Positions 21,962 to 32,489 of a stretch of DNA of 64,000 nucleotides are shown here, one piece after another. The DNA comes from Neocallimastix lanati (nom. inval.) (lineage: Eukaryota > Neocallimastigomycota > Neocallimastigomycetes > Neocallimastigales > Neocallimastigaceae), in assembly GCA_016946835.1 (NCBI GenBank), contig JACVTC010000015.1, positions 1,683,501-1,747,500 of the forward strand, read 5' to 3'. Each line of letters begins with the position of its first letter. Position 1 is the stretch's first letter. A program made the translations under genes and the position numbers. The notes under the pieces were generated by a model that had not been told where the DNA came from, did no database searches, and saw only the letters and a list, made by a program, of their open reading frames with translations.

Positions 21962-22435
21962 TGTAAGAAACTTAGATAAATTTATTATAAAATTTATCTA
22001 TCTTTCTTATTTAATACATTAATTTAATACATTAAATTATTGTATTTAGTTTAACCAATAATATTTATTTATTAATTTATATATATTTGATTCTCTTGAG
22101 TTCTCTTCGAGAAATCAAGAGTTATTATTTTAGAATTTTTATAATAAATAATAATTCAAATAAAATAATTAATTAATAAACAAAACCCTTTTTAATAAAA
22201 CATATTTTATAAATATTTGTGTCTTTTATTCCTTTTGTGTTATTGTTTATTATAAATTTTCTATAATAAACTCTCTTTTATATTTAAGTTAAGTATAATT
22301 ATTTATTTATATTATTTTATATTTATTTAATTATATTTAATTTTATTTTCTCAAATTAATGTTAATTAGTAATAATTAATGTTAATTTGTAGTTAAGAAA
22401 TTATTTATAATTAATTTTATAAGTAATTTCTTACA
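21962..22435 (+). mobile_element. Solo LTR O
   Basis: 474 bp, starts TGTAAGAAAC, ends TTTCTTACA. Flanks TCTGG (21957-21961) and TTTGG (22436-22440), a 5-bp duplication with one mismatch that overlaps the TGG start of the following LTR A3. Holds the start-site hairpin motif AAATCAAGAGTTATTATT near 22113 but not the interleaved arms. Confidence 0.65.
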
Positions 22436-22437
22436 TT

Positions 22438-24382
22438 TGGTAAAGAATGAATTTGTAAAATAAAATACTTGTTTAGTTTAGGTTTGTGGCTATTCTATAC
22501 ACTAACTTTACTACACAAATAACACTATATTCTAAACCTCTATTAATTAATTAATTATTATTTTTTTTTAATTTCTTTTATTTATTTACTTTATTTATTA
22601 ATTAATTTTCAACAACCACTTAACTGGGTAACGCAGGGTCCTTTCCGGAGTTCCCACTAGCAGTTAAGATTTTACAAACTAAAATAAAATCGTTTTATAA
22701 GAAAATAACTATTCTAATAATAGTTACGAAACTAATAATAAAATTTAAATTTACCTATTACTATACGATTTTCCAACTATCGTTCAATAGTTGAAAAATT
22801 AACTCTTTTTATACTTTTTCAAAATAAAGTTTTAAATCAAAATAAATTTTAATAAATTACATAAACATATTATTTTATATTATCAATTACATTATATAAT
22901 AAATTACATGAAATGTTATGAATTATTTTAATATAAATCCTATTTAAAGCTATCTAATTTTTCTAAAATTTTCTATGAAGAAAATTTAGAGTTTAATTCA
23001 TTAATTATGATTAAATATATTCTATCCATATATTTAATTTAAATTTTGCCAAGTTGTGAAAATCAATTTACTAAACCACAACTTGCTATTTTTATTTTTA
23101 GAATTTCTATAATTTAAAAGACAAGTAAACAAAACGGCAAGTTTTTGTAAACAAACGGAAAAGGGAATATTTCTTTAATTATTTTAACTAATTAATGACT
23201 AATTATTTTTTAATTTACGAAGTTTCATGATTCAAACTGAGTAATTGTTACGTAAATTCTCCAAATAATTATGTCATTAATTTTTGAGAAAATTATTTAA
23301 ATTAATAATTTGGAATACATCTAAATTTATATTAAAAATATGGAACACATTTTTTTATCCACAGTAATTTACATTACATTACATTGAAATACGTATTCAA
23401 ATTATTAAATATTTTACAGAATTAATAACATTTATTTGTTATAAAATATTATTAATTATTCTTTAATTAAGTGTTCTTTCCTATATTCTTCATAACCTAA
23501 ACCTCATTGTAAAAATAATTTATTTTAATATAAATTAAATTTAACTTGTAAATCATACTAAATAAGTTTTAATTAATTAATTTGTTGTATATTATTAAAC
23601 ATATGTATATGTTAAAGTATTATTGTAAATATTAAAAATTATATACTTTTAAGATATTTTGAATTATTAAAATTATTAATTAAATATTATTATAAAATTA
23701 TTAAAATTATTAAATATTATTATTAAAATTTATTTATTGTAACTATTAAATATTATAAAATTATTAAGATTATTAATTAAATTTATTATTAAAAATTATT
23801 ATTAAAAATTATTATTAAAAATTATTATTAAAAATTATTAATTATTATAAAAATTATTTAAATATTATCAAATTTATTAATTAAATATTATAAAAATTTT
23901 ATTTTATTTTTGAAAATAATTACGAGTATTATTTAAAATAATTAAAGATTATTAAATTTATTATATTAATCTTTAAAAACAATTTATTTAACTTAAAAAT
24001 ATCAAAGAAAATAGTAAAAACTATTTTCTATATATTTATTTTATAATTATTTTTAATTAAATTATATTTGAATATTATATTATTATATTTATAAAAATTA
24101 AAACAAAAATGAATTATTGATATAAAATTAATTCAATAATTCTATAAAATTACTTAAATTATAAACAAATAATTATACTTTAAATTCATAAAAAAAATAT
24201 AAATATTGTAAATATTTCTTAAAAATTAAATATTTGTACTTTAAAAAAAATAAATTTTTATATTAATAAATAATAAATAACTTTTAATAAAAAGAATTTT
24301 TTTTATTTAAAATCAAAGCAGGGTAATACCCGTTCCCCCCTGCTTGATTTTAAATCTATACGTGTCAACCCCGAGTCCACCA
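22438..24382. mobile_element. LTR family A (copy A3), interrupted by N
   Basis: Starts TGGTAAAGAATG, ends GAGTCCACCA. Split after 16 bases by insertion N (22454-23418). Without N it is about 975 bp, the family length. Confidence 0.8.
22454..23418 (-). mobile_element. Solo LTR N
   Basis: 965 bp, starts TGTAAAATAAAATAC, ends AAATATTTTACA, with a perfect 5-bp target duplication GAATT (22449-22453, 23419-23423). On the minus strand TATAAAAAGAG (near 22808) is followed by the hairpin CAACTAT-tgaacg-ATAGTTG (22777-22796). Includes a GC-richer patch GGTCCTTTCCGGAGTTCCCA near 22638. Seen once. Confidence 0.75.
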
Positions 24383-24780
24383 TTTCTTGTTACGGAACAA
24401 ATAAAATAATTAAAACTATATTTAATTATTAAAGATTAAAAATTATTAATATTAGTGGAATTAAATAACAAATATTAAAATATTAAAATAATTATAAATT
24501 TAGTTATAATAAATTAGAAAATGTATTAATTTAATAATAGTTATTATATATTATTATTTATTAATATTGAAATTCAAATAACTGAATTATTGAAATTTAA
24601 ATTGAATTGAAATTCAGTTATTATCTTAACAAAATATTATTAATATTAACTAAATTAAATGATAAATATTAAAATATTAAAATAATTATAAAATTAGTTA
24701 TAGCAAATTCGATACATGTATTGATTATTATTTTTATTGTAATACTTATTTATATTTTAGTAGATTATTATATTTTAATA

Positions 24781-24858
24781 TTAAAATTTTATTGTTAAAT
24801 TTTTATTATTAAATTTTTATTATTAAATTTTTATTATTAAATTTTTATTATTAAATTT
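24781..24858. repeat. AT minisatellite (TTTTTATTATTAAA)n, target of element Q
   Basis: The same unit continues after the element at 29390-29450, so Q landed inside this array. Flanks give the 4-bp duplication ATTT. Confidence 0.8.
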
Positions 24859-25409
24859 TGGTATACAACTCAAAAGTTCGATGTACTTTTGTCGGGATTT
24901 ATTTATTAAATTTATTAATTTATTATTTATTTATTTATTTAATTTTATATAAAAACTACATATAATTAAAAAGACTATTTAACAACTTTCTTATTCTTTT
25001 AATTACAAACTAACTTAACATAATATAACTTTTACACAACAACGACTACTATTGCTCAGCTATTCTCTTAATTCAGAGAAATGCTTTATTTTTATGTTAT
25101 TTAGTTATAATTAACTACTTAATTAATTGTTCCTGTGATTAGAATAAACTATTAATAATTATTATTTAAGGAAATATTTAATAACCATATAAATATAAAT
25201 ATAAAATGATAAGAATATAATTAAAACATTGATTTATGCTATAAAATTTATTATTAATTAAATATATAATTAATATATAAAATCAAGCCACATATTGAAA
25301 TTGTTGTAAAATCATTTAAATTTAAATTTGATTTATGACATTAATTTATGTTTGAACAATAAAAACTAATTTTATATTAATTAAGGTTTGAATATTTCAT
25401 TTTATATCA
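24859..25409 (-). repeat. 3' LTR of element Q
   Basis: Plus-strand start TGGTATACAACTC, end TTTTATATCA. Other copies of this LTR family: 28839-29389, 46190-46697 (inverted), 61740-62295, 62849-63401 (inverted) and 63501 onward (inverted). Confidence 0.88.
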
Positions 25410-25424
25410 TTCGTCCCACCTTAA
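25410..25424 (-). promoter_or_regulatory. Polypurine tract of element Q
   Basis: Minus strand AAGGTGGGACGAA precedes the 3' LTR. Element G has the similar AAGAAGGGACGAA in the same place (38079-38092). Confidence 0.75.
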
Positions 25425-25431
25425 GATACAA

Positions 25432-27078
25432 CTATACATTAGTTGTATTAAATTTTATAATATTTTTAAGGTGTACTGGTCGTTCTAAGCATGTATGTGT
25501 ATCAGGATCCATTAATTGAACTGTATTAAATTTTTTTTTAACTACTTGATAAGGTCCAACAAAATAAGGGTCTAGTTTATATCTCGAAAATTTTTTTACT
25601 TTGACTAACTCGCCAATTTTTATTTCATTTTGTTTCTTTGTTGCATATTTTTCTGTAGTATTTGAAATTTCATTTTTCATGATAATTTTTCTAGAGTTAT
25701 CTCGGTCTTTAATGTATTCTTCTGCATTTAAATTTATAAAATGGTCCTCTAAAACTTCTTTCTTAAATTCACTAATTTCTTTGTTACCTTTAGTATTAAT
25801 TTCATTTTGTTCTTGTTCTATTTCATTTGCACTTTCATTACTACTAGAATCTTTATGATTTATAGCATTAACTTGGTAATTATTATTGTTAATATATGTA
25901 TCTATTTTATTTTCTAATATTTTATTCATATATAATATTATATTATTGAAAACTTGGTATAATTGATTTTGCAATTGACATAAATCCTTAATTTTATGTT
26001 TTTCATCCATAAAAGCACCACTTTCATTACATTGTAATATATATGAATTTATATTGTTCAATATATTATTATTATACTCAATGATATTGGATTTTAATTG
26101 AATTAATTGATTTAAAAATTTTTTTAATTTATTTTGATTTATTTCTTGTATATGCCTATTACAATTTGTATTACTCATCATATTATTATTATATTCTAAT
26201 ATATTATCAAATGAATTTGTTAATTTATTTCTATATATATTTTGATTATAATAAATTTTATTATCTTTGATGTCTCCAGAATTTATTGAATTTTTGGAAT
26301 ATTCCATGATTTTTGGATTTTCTATATACCTTGCTTTTTCCCTTAAAATTTTTAAATTTGAAATAATTTTGAAATTTTCAATTTTATTGTCTAAATTAAT
26401 TTTTGGAATTTTTTCATTAGAATTTTTTAACTTTTCTGATTTATTAAAATTTTTACTTTTCATAATGTCCTTCTTTCTTAAGTCCTTATTCTTTCCCTCC
26501 TGAGATGATACTTCCTTTTTCTTAGATATTTCTTTTATACTATTTTCTTCATTATTCTTATTAGGTCTAATAAAATTGATACCACACGAATTCTTTTCAA
26601 TAGCTTGGTTCTCAACGATAGGAGCAATGATATCAAAGTTTTCAACTGAAGTAAAACGACACAATGATCTTAACATCGGATGAATGAAAAGGTAATTATC
26701 AGCAATTGATTTAAGTCCTAATAAGAAATCAAAGTAAATATCTTTATGATCAATAACACAGAAATCTGCTGTGAAAGTATAATTATTAATTGAAACTTTT
26801 AGTCGAATCACGATAGCATTCGCAATAGTACTATCCCCAAGAGCTTCATAAATTCTTCCTCTACATACATTAACTTGTTCATAAGTACCAGGTAGACTAT
26901 TAATATAAGTAGTACTCACTAGATTCAAATTACTTCCAGAATCTATGAGTAATCTTCCTTCGGTATCGTCTACCGATGCATTTACGATTCCCAAGTCGTC
27001 ACTATGAAATTTTGTATTTTCTATTTTATTCTGATTATTTTCTTCTTCATTAATAATTAAAGGTTTCATGGCATCCAA
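25432..27078 (-). CDS. Protease - coiled-coil module - integrase-tail fusion protein (element Q)
   Basis: 548 residues, fully open. Residues ~25-160 are a retropepsin domain (LLIDSGSNLNL, VIRLKVSINNY, DFLLGLKSIADN). Residues ~160-300 are Lys/Asn/Ser-rich. Residues ~310-400 form a module starting NQNKLKKFLNQLIQLK, with regularly spaced hydrophobics, which recurs between RNase H and integrase in element G. An acidic linker follows. The last ~65 residues match the integrase C-terminal GPY/F region of G (GELVKVKKFSRYKLDPYFVGPYQVV...LERPVHLKNIIKF). RT, RNase H and the DDE core were lost without breaking the frame. The called ATG may not be the real start, because the frame is open upstream and may be reached by frameshifting. 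Role beyond Gag processing is unknown. Confidence 0.8.
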   Translation of the reverse strand: MDAMKPLIINEEENNQNKIENTKFHSDDLGIVNASVDDTEGRLLIDSGSNLNLVSTTYINSLPGTYEQVNVCRGRIYEALGDSTIANAIVIRLKVSINNYTFTADFCVIDHKDIYFDFLLGLKSIADNYLFIHPMLRSLCRFTSVENFDIIAPIVENQAIEKNSCGINFIRPNKNNEENSIKEISKKKEVSSQEGKNKDLRKKDIMKSKNFNKSEKLKNSNEKIPKINLDNKIENFKIISNLKILREKARYIENPKIMEYSKNSINSGDIKDNKIYYNQNIYRNKLTNSFDNILEYNNNMMSNTNCNRHIQEINQNKLKKFLNQLIQLKSNIIEYNNNILNNINSYILQCNESGAFMDEKHKIKDLCQLQNQLYQVFNNIILYMNKILENKIDTYINNNNYQVNAINHKDSSSNESANEIEQEQNEINTKGNKEISEFKKEVLEDHFINLNAEEYIKDRDNSRKIIMKNEISNTTEKYATKKQNEIKIGELVKVKKFSRYKLDPYFVGPYQVVKKKFNTVQLMDPDTHTCLERPVHLKNIIKFNTTNV

Positions 27079-27091
27079 AGAGCTAACAAAT

Positions 27092-27463
27092 TTAATTTTT
27101 TCTAATTTTAAATTTTTTTGTTAATTCGGACCTTAATTTGGGACATATATCTAGAATTTGACCAAAAGTAATATTGCATTTGGTATTGGCTAAATCTTTA
27201 ATAATTTCATACGGTTCCATATTGGTTAATTTAGCTAGATTTATGTGACGTTCTGGTTTTGTGTTACCTTCCTGTTCATTAATTTTTAATTTTGTTTCTT
27301 CAAAGTCCACTTTCTTATTAATTACAGTTCCTTGTAAATTATTAATATTTGAATTTTTGAAATTATTTCTATTTTTGTTATTCAACTGGTCTTCACGTGA
27401 TGATTTGTTAACATAATTATTACTTTCTTTATTAATTTTATTTTTTTTTTTTAATTTCTTCAT
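27092..27463 (-). CDS. Post-gag linker ORF of element Q
   Basis: 123 residues, Asn/Lys-rich, ending in a conserved segment (HINLAKLTNMEPYEIIKDLANTKC...LDICPKLRSEL) that also ends the corresponding ORF of element G (42040-42393), so this segment is under selection. It joins the upstream frame through a run of 12 A (27433-27444) and the downstream protease frame through an A7/T3 tract near 27110-27120. Each join needs a frame change. Whether those are programmed slippage or decay cannot be told from the sequence. Confidence 0.6.
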   Translation of the reverse strand: MKKLKKKNKINKESNNYVNKSSREDQLNNKNRNNFKNSNINNLQGTVINKKVDFEETKLKINEQEGNTKPERHINLAKLTNMEPYEIIKDLANTKCNITFGQILDICPKLRSELTKKFKIRKN

Positions 27464-27817
27464 CTTTGTTTAATTTATTATCATTAATAACATGATTATT
27501 ATTATTGTTTAAATCTGGAGAAGATTTATTTATTTTAATGCTCTCATTAAAGGTAATTGTCTTTAAATTCTTTCTAACTTTAGGTTTTAGTATTTTACTT
27601 TTAGATAAATCAACTTCTTCTTCTACTTCATCTTTCTCTTCTTCATCTTTTTGGAAAATATCACTTTTACTAGCAGTATTCGCTTTAGCTTTCCTAATTT
27701 CCGTTCCAGCATCTAAAGAAAACTCCTTTCTTTTGGCAGCATCAACAAAATATTTCTTCTTCTCAGGAACGTTATTGGAATTTAAGGGAGAACGTTCACT
27801 CCCTCTTAGTAGTTTAA
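27455..27817 (-). CDS. Acidic/basic -1 frame extension of gag (element Q)
   Basis: In the -1 frame relative to gag, translation after the slippery site would continue LLRGSERSPLNSNNVPEKKK and on through a Glu/Asp/Lys-rich stretch (KDEEEKDEVEEEVD) for about 115 residues to the 12-A run. There is no ATG requirement, since entry is by frameshifting. A plus-strand open frame over the same bases is a shadow. Confidence 0.6.
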
Positions 27818-27818
27818 A
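27785..27818 (-). promoter_or_regulatory. Predicted -1 ribosomal frameshift signal (element Q gag)
   Basis: On the minus strand the gag frame reads cgT TTA AAC TAC TAA: a canonical X XXY YYZ slippery heptamer (TTTAAAC, 27812-27818) one codon before the gag stop. Seven bases later comes a stem AGGGAG (27799-27804) with CTCCCT (27785-27790) and an 8-base loop. The -1 frame is open for over 100 codons. Position, phase and spacing all match known signals. Confidence 0.75.
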
Positions 27819-28672
27819 CGTTCGTTTGAGACATTAGCTGAACCACTTGATTCTTCATTTAGCATTCTTTGGTATTTCAAATATTCAAAGTGATTAAATT
27901 TTGGACAATTATATTTCTTGTGACCTTCTTCGTTACAAAAATAGCACATCTGGACTCTATATTTACCTTTATTTCCATCATTATTCAAATTATTATTTTT
28001 GAAATTATTATCACGTGATTCGTGAGTGACTGGTTTATTATTAAAAATTTTGTTATTATGTGAATTAAATTTTTGGTTGTAAGAAGAATTTCCATTAGAG
28101 TTACTAGTTCTTTTTTCACATTCATTTTCAACTTCATCAATTAATTCGGCTGTAGAAAAAGCTTTTGCTAGACTAATTCTTTTTCCCGCAAGTTTTACAC
28201 CTTTCCATGCTTCTTTCTTGTTAAAAATTGACTTCAAATAATCAGAAACAGAAATGCATCTACGATCATCTTCATCGAGTTTATTATATAATTCTTTATA
28301 TTCTTTATTAAATTCCTTTATATTTCCTCTGGTAGATATTGCCATATTTTTAAGTTTGTCAATGATGTCTTCTGGATCCATATATAGGTCATGAAATTCT
28401 AGAAGAGTATCACGTATTTCTTCTAAAGATGGATAAACAATGTTATTATGCACATCTTTAGTTACTAATGCATTAAGACAATGGATACTTTTACCAATCA
28501 CTTTAAATTTGCAATTATTAAAAATTTCTTTTTCATCAGTAATTTGGTAAAGAGTGATCCAAGCCTTCATCTGGTTATACCAAGCATCAACATCCTTATT
28601 TGAATCTGAAAGGACTTGAATGCATTGGAATTGCATTAGTTTATTTTGATTTTTAATTAATTCTTCAGTCAT
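27806..28672 (-). CDS. Gag protein with CCHC zinc knuckle (element Q)
   Basis: 288 residues, intact. A capsid-like helical region (residues ~20-190) is followed by an Asn/Ser-rich basic linker and a nucleocapsid zinc knuckle CYFCNEEGHKKYNC (C-x2-C-x4-H-x4-C, near residue 240). The start ATG is the first after the primer site and 5' leader. Capsid and RNA-binding functions would allow it to package its own RNA even though it lacks RT. The stop is preceded by a slippery site. Confidence 0.85.
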   Translation of the reverse strand: MTEELIKNQNKLMQFQCIQVLSDSNKDVDAWYNQMKAWITLYQITDEKEIFNNCKFKVIGKSIHCLNALVTKDVHNNIVYPSLEEIRDTLLEFHDLYMDPEDIIDKLKNMAISTRGNIKEFNKEYKELYNKLDEDDRRCISVSDYLKSIFNKKEAWKGVKLAGKRISLAKAFSTAELIDEVENECEKRTSNSNGNSSYNQKFNSHNNKIFNNKPVTHESRDNNFKNNNLNNDGNKGKYRVQMCYFCNEEGHKKYNCPKFNHFEYLKYQRMLNEESSGSANVSNERLNY

Positions 28673-28838
28673 ATTTTTAACTTTAATTCTATTTTCTAAT
28701 TGACTGAAAAAATTCTTTAATCGAAAACAATTTTTTTTTTTTTTTTTTTTTTATTTTATTTTATTTTATTTTAAAAAAAATAATATTAAAATTTAATAAA
28801 TATATTTTCCTCCCACAAGAGCCGATATCTCCACCAAA
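28673..28838 (-). promoter_or_regulatory. 5' leader and tRNA primer-binding site of element Q
   Basis: Minus strand after the 5' LTR: two bases, then TGGTGGAGATATCGGC (complement at 28821-28836), identical over 15 bases to the site in element C. The leader includes a 23-base T run on the plus strand near 28730-28752. Confidence 0.72.
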
Positions 28839-29389
28839 TGATATACAACTCAAAAGTTCGATGTACTTTTGTCGAGATTTATTTATTAAATTTATTAATT
28901 TATTATTTATTTATTTATTTAATTTTATATAAAAACTACATATAATTAAAAAGACTATTTAACAACTTTCTTATTCTTTTAATTACAAACTAACTTAACA
29001 TAATATAACTTTTACACAACAACGACTACTATTGCTCAGCTATTCTCTTAATTCAGAGAAATGCTTTATTTTTATGTTATTTAGTTATAATTAACTACTT
29101 AATTAATTGTTCCTGTGATTAGAATAAACTATTAATAATTATTATTTAAGGAAATATTTAATAACCATATAAATATAAATATAAAATGATAAGAATATAA
29201 TTAAAACATTGATTTATGCTATAAAATTTATTATTAATTAAATATATAATTAATATATAAAATCAAGCCACATATTGAAATTGTTGTAAAATCATTTAAA
29301 TTTAAATTTGATTTATGACATTAATTTATGTTTGAACAATAAAAACTAATTTTACATTAATTAAGGTTTGAATATTTCATTTTATATCA
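28839..29389 (-). repeat. 5' LTR of element Q
   Basis: Plus-strand TGATATACAACTC...TTTATATCA; differs from the 3' LTR by a few transitions (for example G/A at 24861 and 24895). Confidence 0.88.
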
Positions 29390-29987
29390 ATTTTTATTAT
29401 TAAATTTTATTATTAAATTTTTATTATTAAATTTTTATTATTAAATTTTTATTCTAATCCAATCAAATAACTATTCTAAATGTATAAAAAGAACAAAGTA
29501 GTACAATACTTTAGTTCTCTCTCTTTCTCTTACAACTTTATTATTATATTATTCTTTTGATATTTACGAGTTTAAATGATAAATTTAGATAGTTAAATTA
29601 AAATAAAATTAGTTTAAATAATTAAATTTAAATAGTTTAAATTATAAATTAGTATAGTTTAAATAATAAAATTAGAATAGATTAAATAATAAAAATAAAA
29701 TAGTTTATTTTAAATAAAGTTAGAATTAAAAATAATTTAAGTTTTGTATTAAGTGTTTAAAGGTTTTTAGTGTTTGGTTAATAGTTTTAATAATTATAGT
29801 TGTTAGTTAAATTATTTATATTAGGTTATATTAATTTTGAATAATTTATTTTAGTTTAAATTGTTTAGTATTTAGATTTTTAAATTAGAATAATAGATTA
29901 GAATAATAGAATAGAATTTAAAATTTTTTTTAATTATTAGAATATATTATTTTATGATAAAAATTCTTCAGTACTGTACCATTCTTG

Positions 29988-30862
29988 TGTAATAATTCTA
30001 TTAAGAACTAACTCAAAATAGAATTATTAACTACAACTTAATGACTAATTCATTAAGTTGAGAAAATAGAAAATAAAATAAAATAATTTTTTTACCTATA
30101 GAGTTTTACCTAAATATTAGTGGAGTTTATTATAAAATTAATTATAATAATAACAAAAAAATAAGAAGAAAGATTTGTATAAATTTAATTTTTAAAATAT
30201 GTTTTTTGAATAAAATATTTTATTAATTTATTAAAGTTTAAAATATAAAATCGTTACTATTATAACTATATTTTTATAATAATAACTCTTGATTTCTCAA
30301 AGAGAACTCAAGAGCCTTATTTATATTTTTTATGAAAATAAGGTTAAATAAGAAAGGGTTTTCTAATCTTAACAAATCTCTTATCTAGGAAAAGATTAGA
30401 TAGAAAAACCTAGATAAGTTTTCGATCGATATTCTATTCATATCGATCATCGCATTAATTAAGTAAAACCGATTACTTAAAAAGTAATTGGAAAAAATCT
30501 TAATTAACCGATTTTCCAATCTAATCTAATGATCGAAAATAAAAGAATAAAATAATAAAGATATTTCGATCATGTAATTTATCCTTATATTAAAAATATA
30601 AAATTAAATAGTTAATAAAATACAGAATACATTATAAAATACAGAATGCAATACAATACAGAATACATTAGTTACAGTAGAGAATTTAACATATTGTAAA
30701 TATATTAGTTAAAATTAAATAAATTTTATTAAATTAATGAATATTTAAAATTAAATTAAATAAATTTAATAAATATTATATGTAATTAAATAAAGTTATA
30801 GTTATAATAACTTAACTAAGAAAATATAATTATTTGTTAGCAAATAATTATAGATTCTTACA
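29988..30862 (-). mobile_element. Solo LTR W, relative of V
   Basis: 875 bp, starts TGTAATAATTC, ends GATTCTTACA. Flanks TCTTG (29983-29987) and TTTTG (30863-30867), a one-mismatch 5-bp duplication at the edge of the next LTR (E1). Shares with V the AACTTAATGACTAATTCATT block and the complete promoter module (30286-30448). Confidence 0.72.
30286..30448 (-). promoter_or_regulatory. U3/promoter module of LTR W
   Basis: Start-site hairpin 30286-30298 / 30302-30314; arms TCTAATCTT (30362-30370), CTTATCTAGG (30380-30389), AAGATTAGA (30392-30400), CCTAGATAAG (30409-30418); hairpin GATCGATAT (30424-30432) / ATATCGATC (30440-30448). The b arm pair is one base pair longer than in V. Confidence 0.7.
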
Positions 30863-30867
30863 TTTTG

Positions 30868-32466
30868 TGTAAAGAATTAATTAAAAATATTTAATTATAT
30901 TAATAATTAATTCTTTTGTTGAAATAATAACTGAATTGAAATCTCAATTTCAGTTATATACATTTCAATAATTAAAAATATTATTTATTTAATTATAAAT
31001 AATATATATATTTAAATAATTAATAATTAATATAAATTCTTGTTTAATATTTAAAGGGTTATCTTAGGCCTAATAATTCTGAGTATATTAATAAATAAGG
31101 TTTATATTAATAATTAATTTCAATGACACATTTGACGTCACGTGTATTTTATTTATATTATGATTTTATATTTATTTTTACAACATATCTATATTAAATT
31201 CAATTATTCAAATTAATTAAATAATTAAATTTATCCTTATATTTTATTAATATTTATATTACTATATCATTAATAACTTATAATTAAATATTATTATTAT
31301 GTAATAATATTTAATTATTATGTAACTTAAATAGTATAAAAGAAAGATGTAAAAATCTCTCTTTTATGTTCTTTGTAAGTTTATTGTAAAATTACCTTAA
31401 TAGTAATATATTATAGATATTTTATTATTAAATAAAATCAATAAATTTAAAATCAAATTAATTTGATAATTCTAATTATCAAAGTTTATTATAAATAAAT
31501 TTTTATTAAACTAAACATTTAAATATTTATTATTATTATTATATATCTATATAGTATATTACTATATAGACATATCGACTTAGTGAATATTTTTTAATAG
31601 AATATATTATTTTATTTAAATTTAAACTATAAATTATATCAAAATCTTAACATCTTTCTACAATTAATAATAAAAAATATTATTAATTGAGATAAAATTA
31701 AAAAATATAATTTAAAATATTGAAAACGAGAATATTTAAACTTAGAGTTTATTATAAGATAATAATAAACAACACTAAAAGTCAAAGGTTAATAGTATTT
31801 TAGAAAATATTTTATTATAAAAATTTTTTATTTAAAGTAATTTTAAAATATTTGTGTTAATTATTATAATTTCTTATAATAATAACTCTTGATTATTTTT
31901 AGAAGAATCAAGAGTCCTATTTATATTAATTTGATTTCTAATCTTGGAAAATTATTTCTATCTAGAAAAAGATTAGAAGAAAAATCTAGATAGATCTCGA
32001 TTGGTGTTTAATTACATCAATCTTTAGTTAATATGAAAACCCGAATAAGGGAGAAAACTTATTAACTAATTATATATTAATTTTATTAATATTTAATCAA
32101 AAGTATAATTAAATAATTAATTCTTTTAATATTTTTAATTAAATGTCCAAGAAATAATATAATTTAATTATTTCTTGATTAAATAAAATTATCATTTTAA
32201 TATAATTTAATTTTTCTTAATTAATATAATAAATAGAATTTATCATTATTTTAATACAATAGTACATTATGATAATTTAATATATTAATTATTGAAAATT
32301 TAATTTAATGTAAATAAATTTTAAAACAATAACATTCATTAATAATTACTATGTGACATAATTAATAAAATTATTCATAAAATTTTATAAAATAATAAAC
32401 TTTAAATATTAATTTTTTAATAAAGAATAATAATTATTTTGAAAAATAATTATAATTCTTTACATT
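30868..32466 (-). repeat. 3' LTR of element H (E1) with nested LTR
   Basis: Plus-strand TGTAAAGAATTAATT...ATTCTTTACA. The intact copy E2 reads straight through TTAATTCTTTCTACAATT at the point where E1 is split, which gives the empty site. Promoter module: arms 31937-31945, 31958-31966, 31969-31977, 31985-31993; start-site hairpin beginning 31884. Confidence 0.85.
30917..31652 (+). mobile_element. Solo LTR, family D (copy D2), inside LTR E1
   Basis: 736 bp, TGTTGAAATAATAACTG...ATCTTAACA, with a perfect 5-bp duplication TCTTT (30912-30916, 31653-31657). The empty site is seen at 36692-36702. It lies 49 bp from the start of E1. Confidence 0.92.
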
Positions 32467-32480
32467 GCCTCTCTTAGATT
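32467..32480 (-). promoter_or_regulatory. Polypurine tract of element H
   Basis: Minus strand TAAGAGAGGCAA directly before the 3' LTR. Confidence 0.7.
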
Positions 32481-32489
32481 ATGTGTCTT

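Larger units (their letters stand above)
24859..29389 (-). mobile_element. Element Q: RT-less, apparently intact Ty3/gypsy derivative
   Basis: 4531 bp with two 551-bp LTRs (24859-25409, 28839-29389) differing at only about four sites. Internal order on the minus strand: tRNA primer site, gag, frameshift signal, linker ORFs, then one 548-aa ORF with protease, a coiled-coil module and the integrase C-terminal tail, then the polypurine tract. RT, RNase H and the integrase core found in the relative G (38101-42010) are missing. It resembles a large non-autonomous element supplied in trans. Confidence 0.85.
24388..29981 (+). mobile_element. LTR-like repeat X, interrupted by element Q
   Basis: Starts TGTTACGGAACA after the spacer TTTCT and appears to resume after element Q, ending CAGTACTGTACCA at 29981. 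About 1.06 kb without Q. It contains an inverted piece of LTR J (about 24545-24629) between two imperfect copies of a ~80-bp segment (24437-24517, 24644-24722), and a TATA box with hairpin AGAACAAAGTA/TACTTTAGTTCT near 29495-29520. Boundaries are tentative. Confidence 0.45.
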
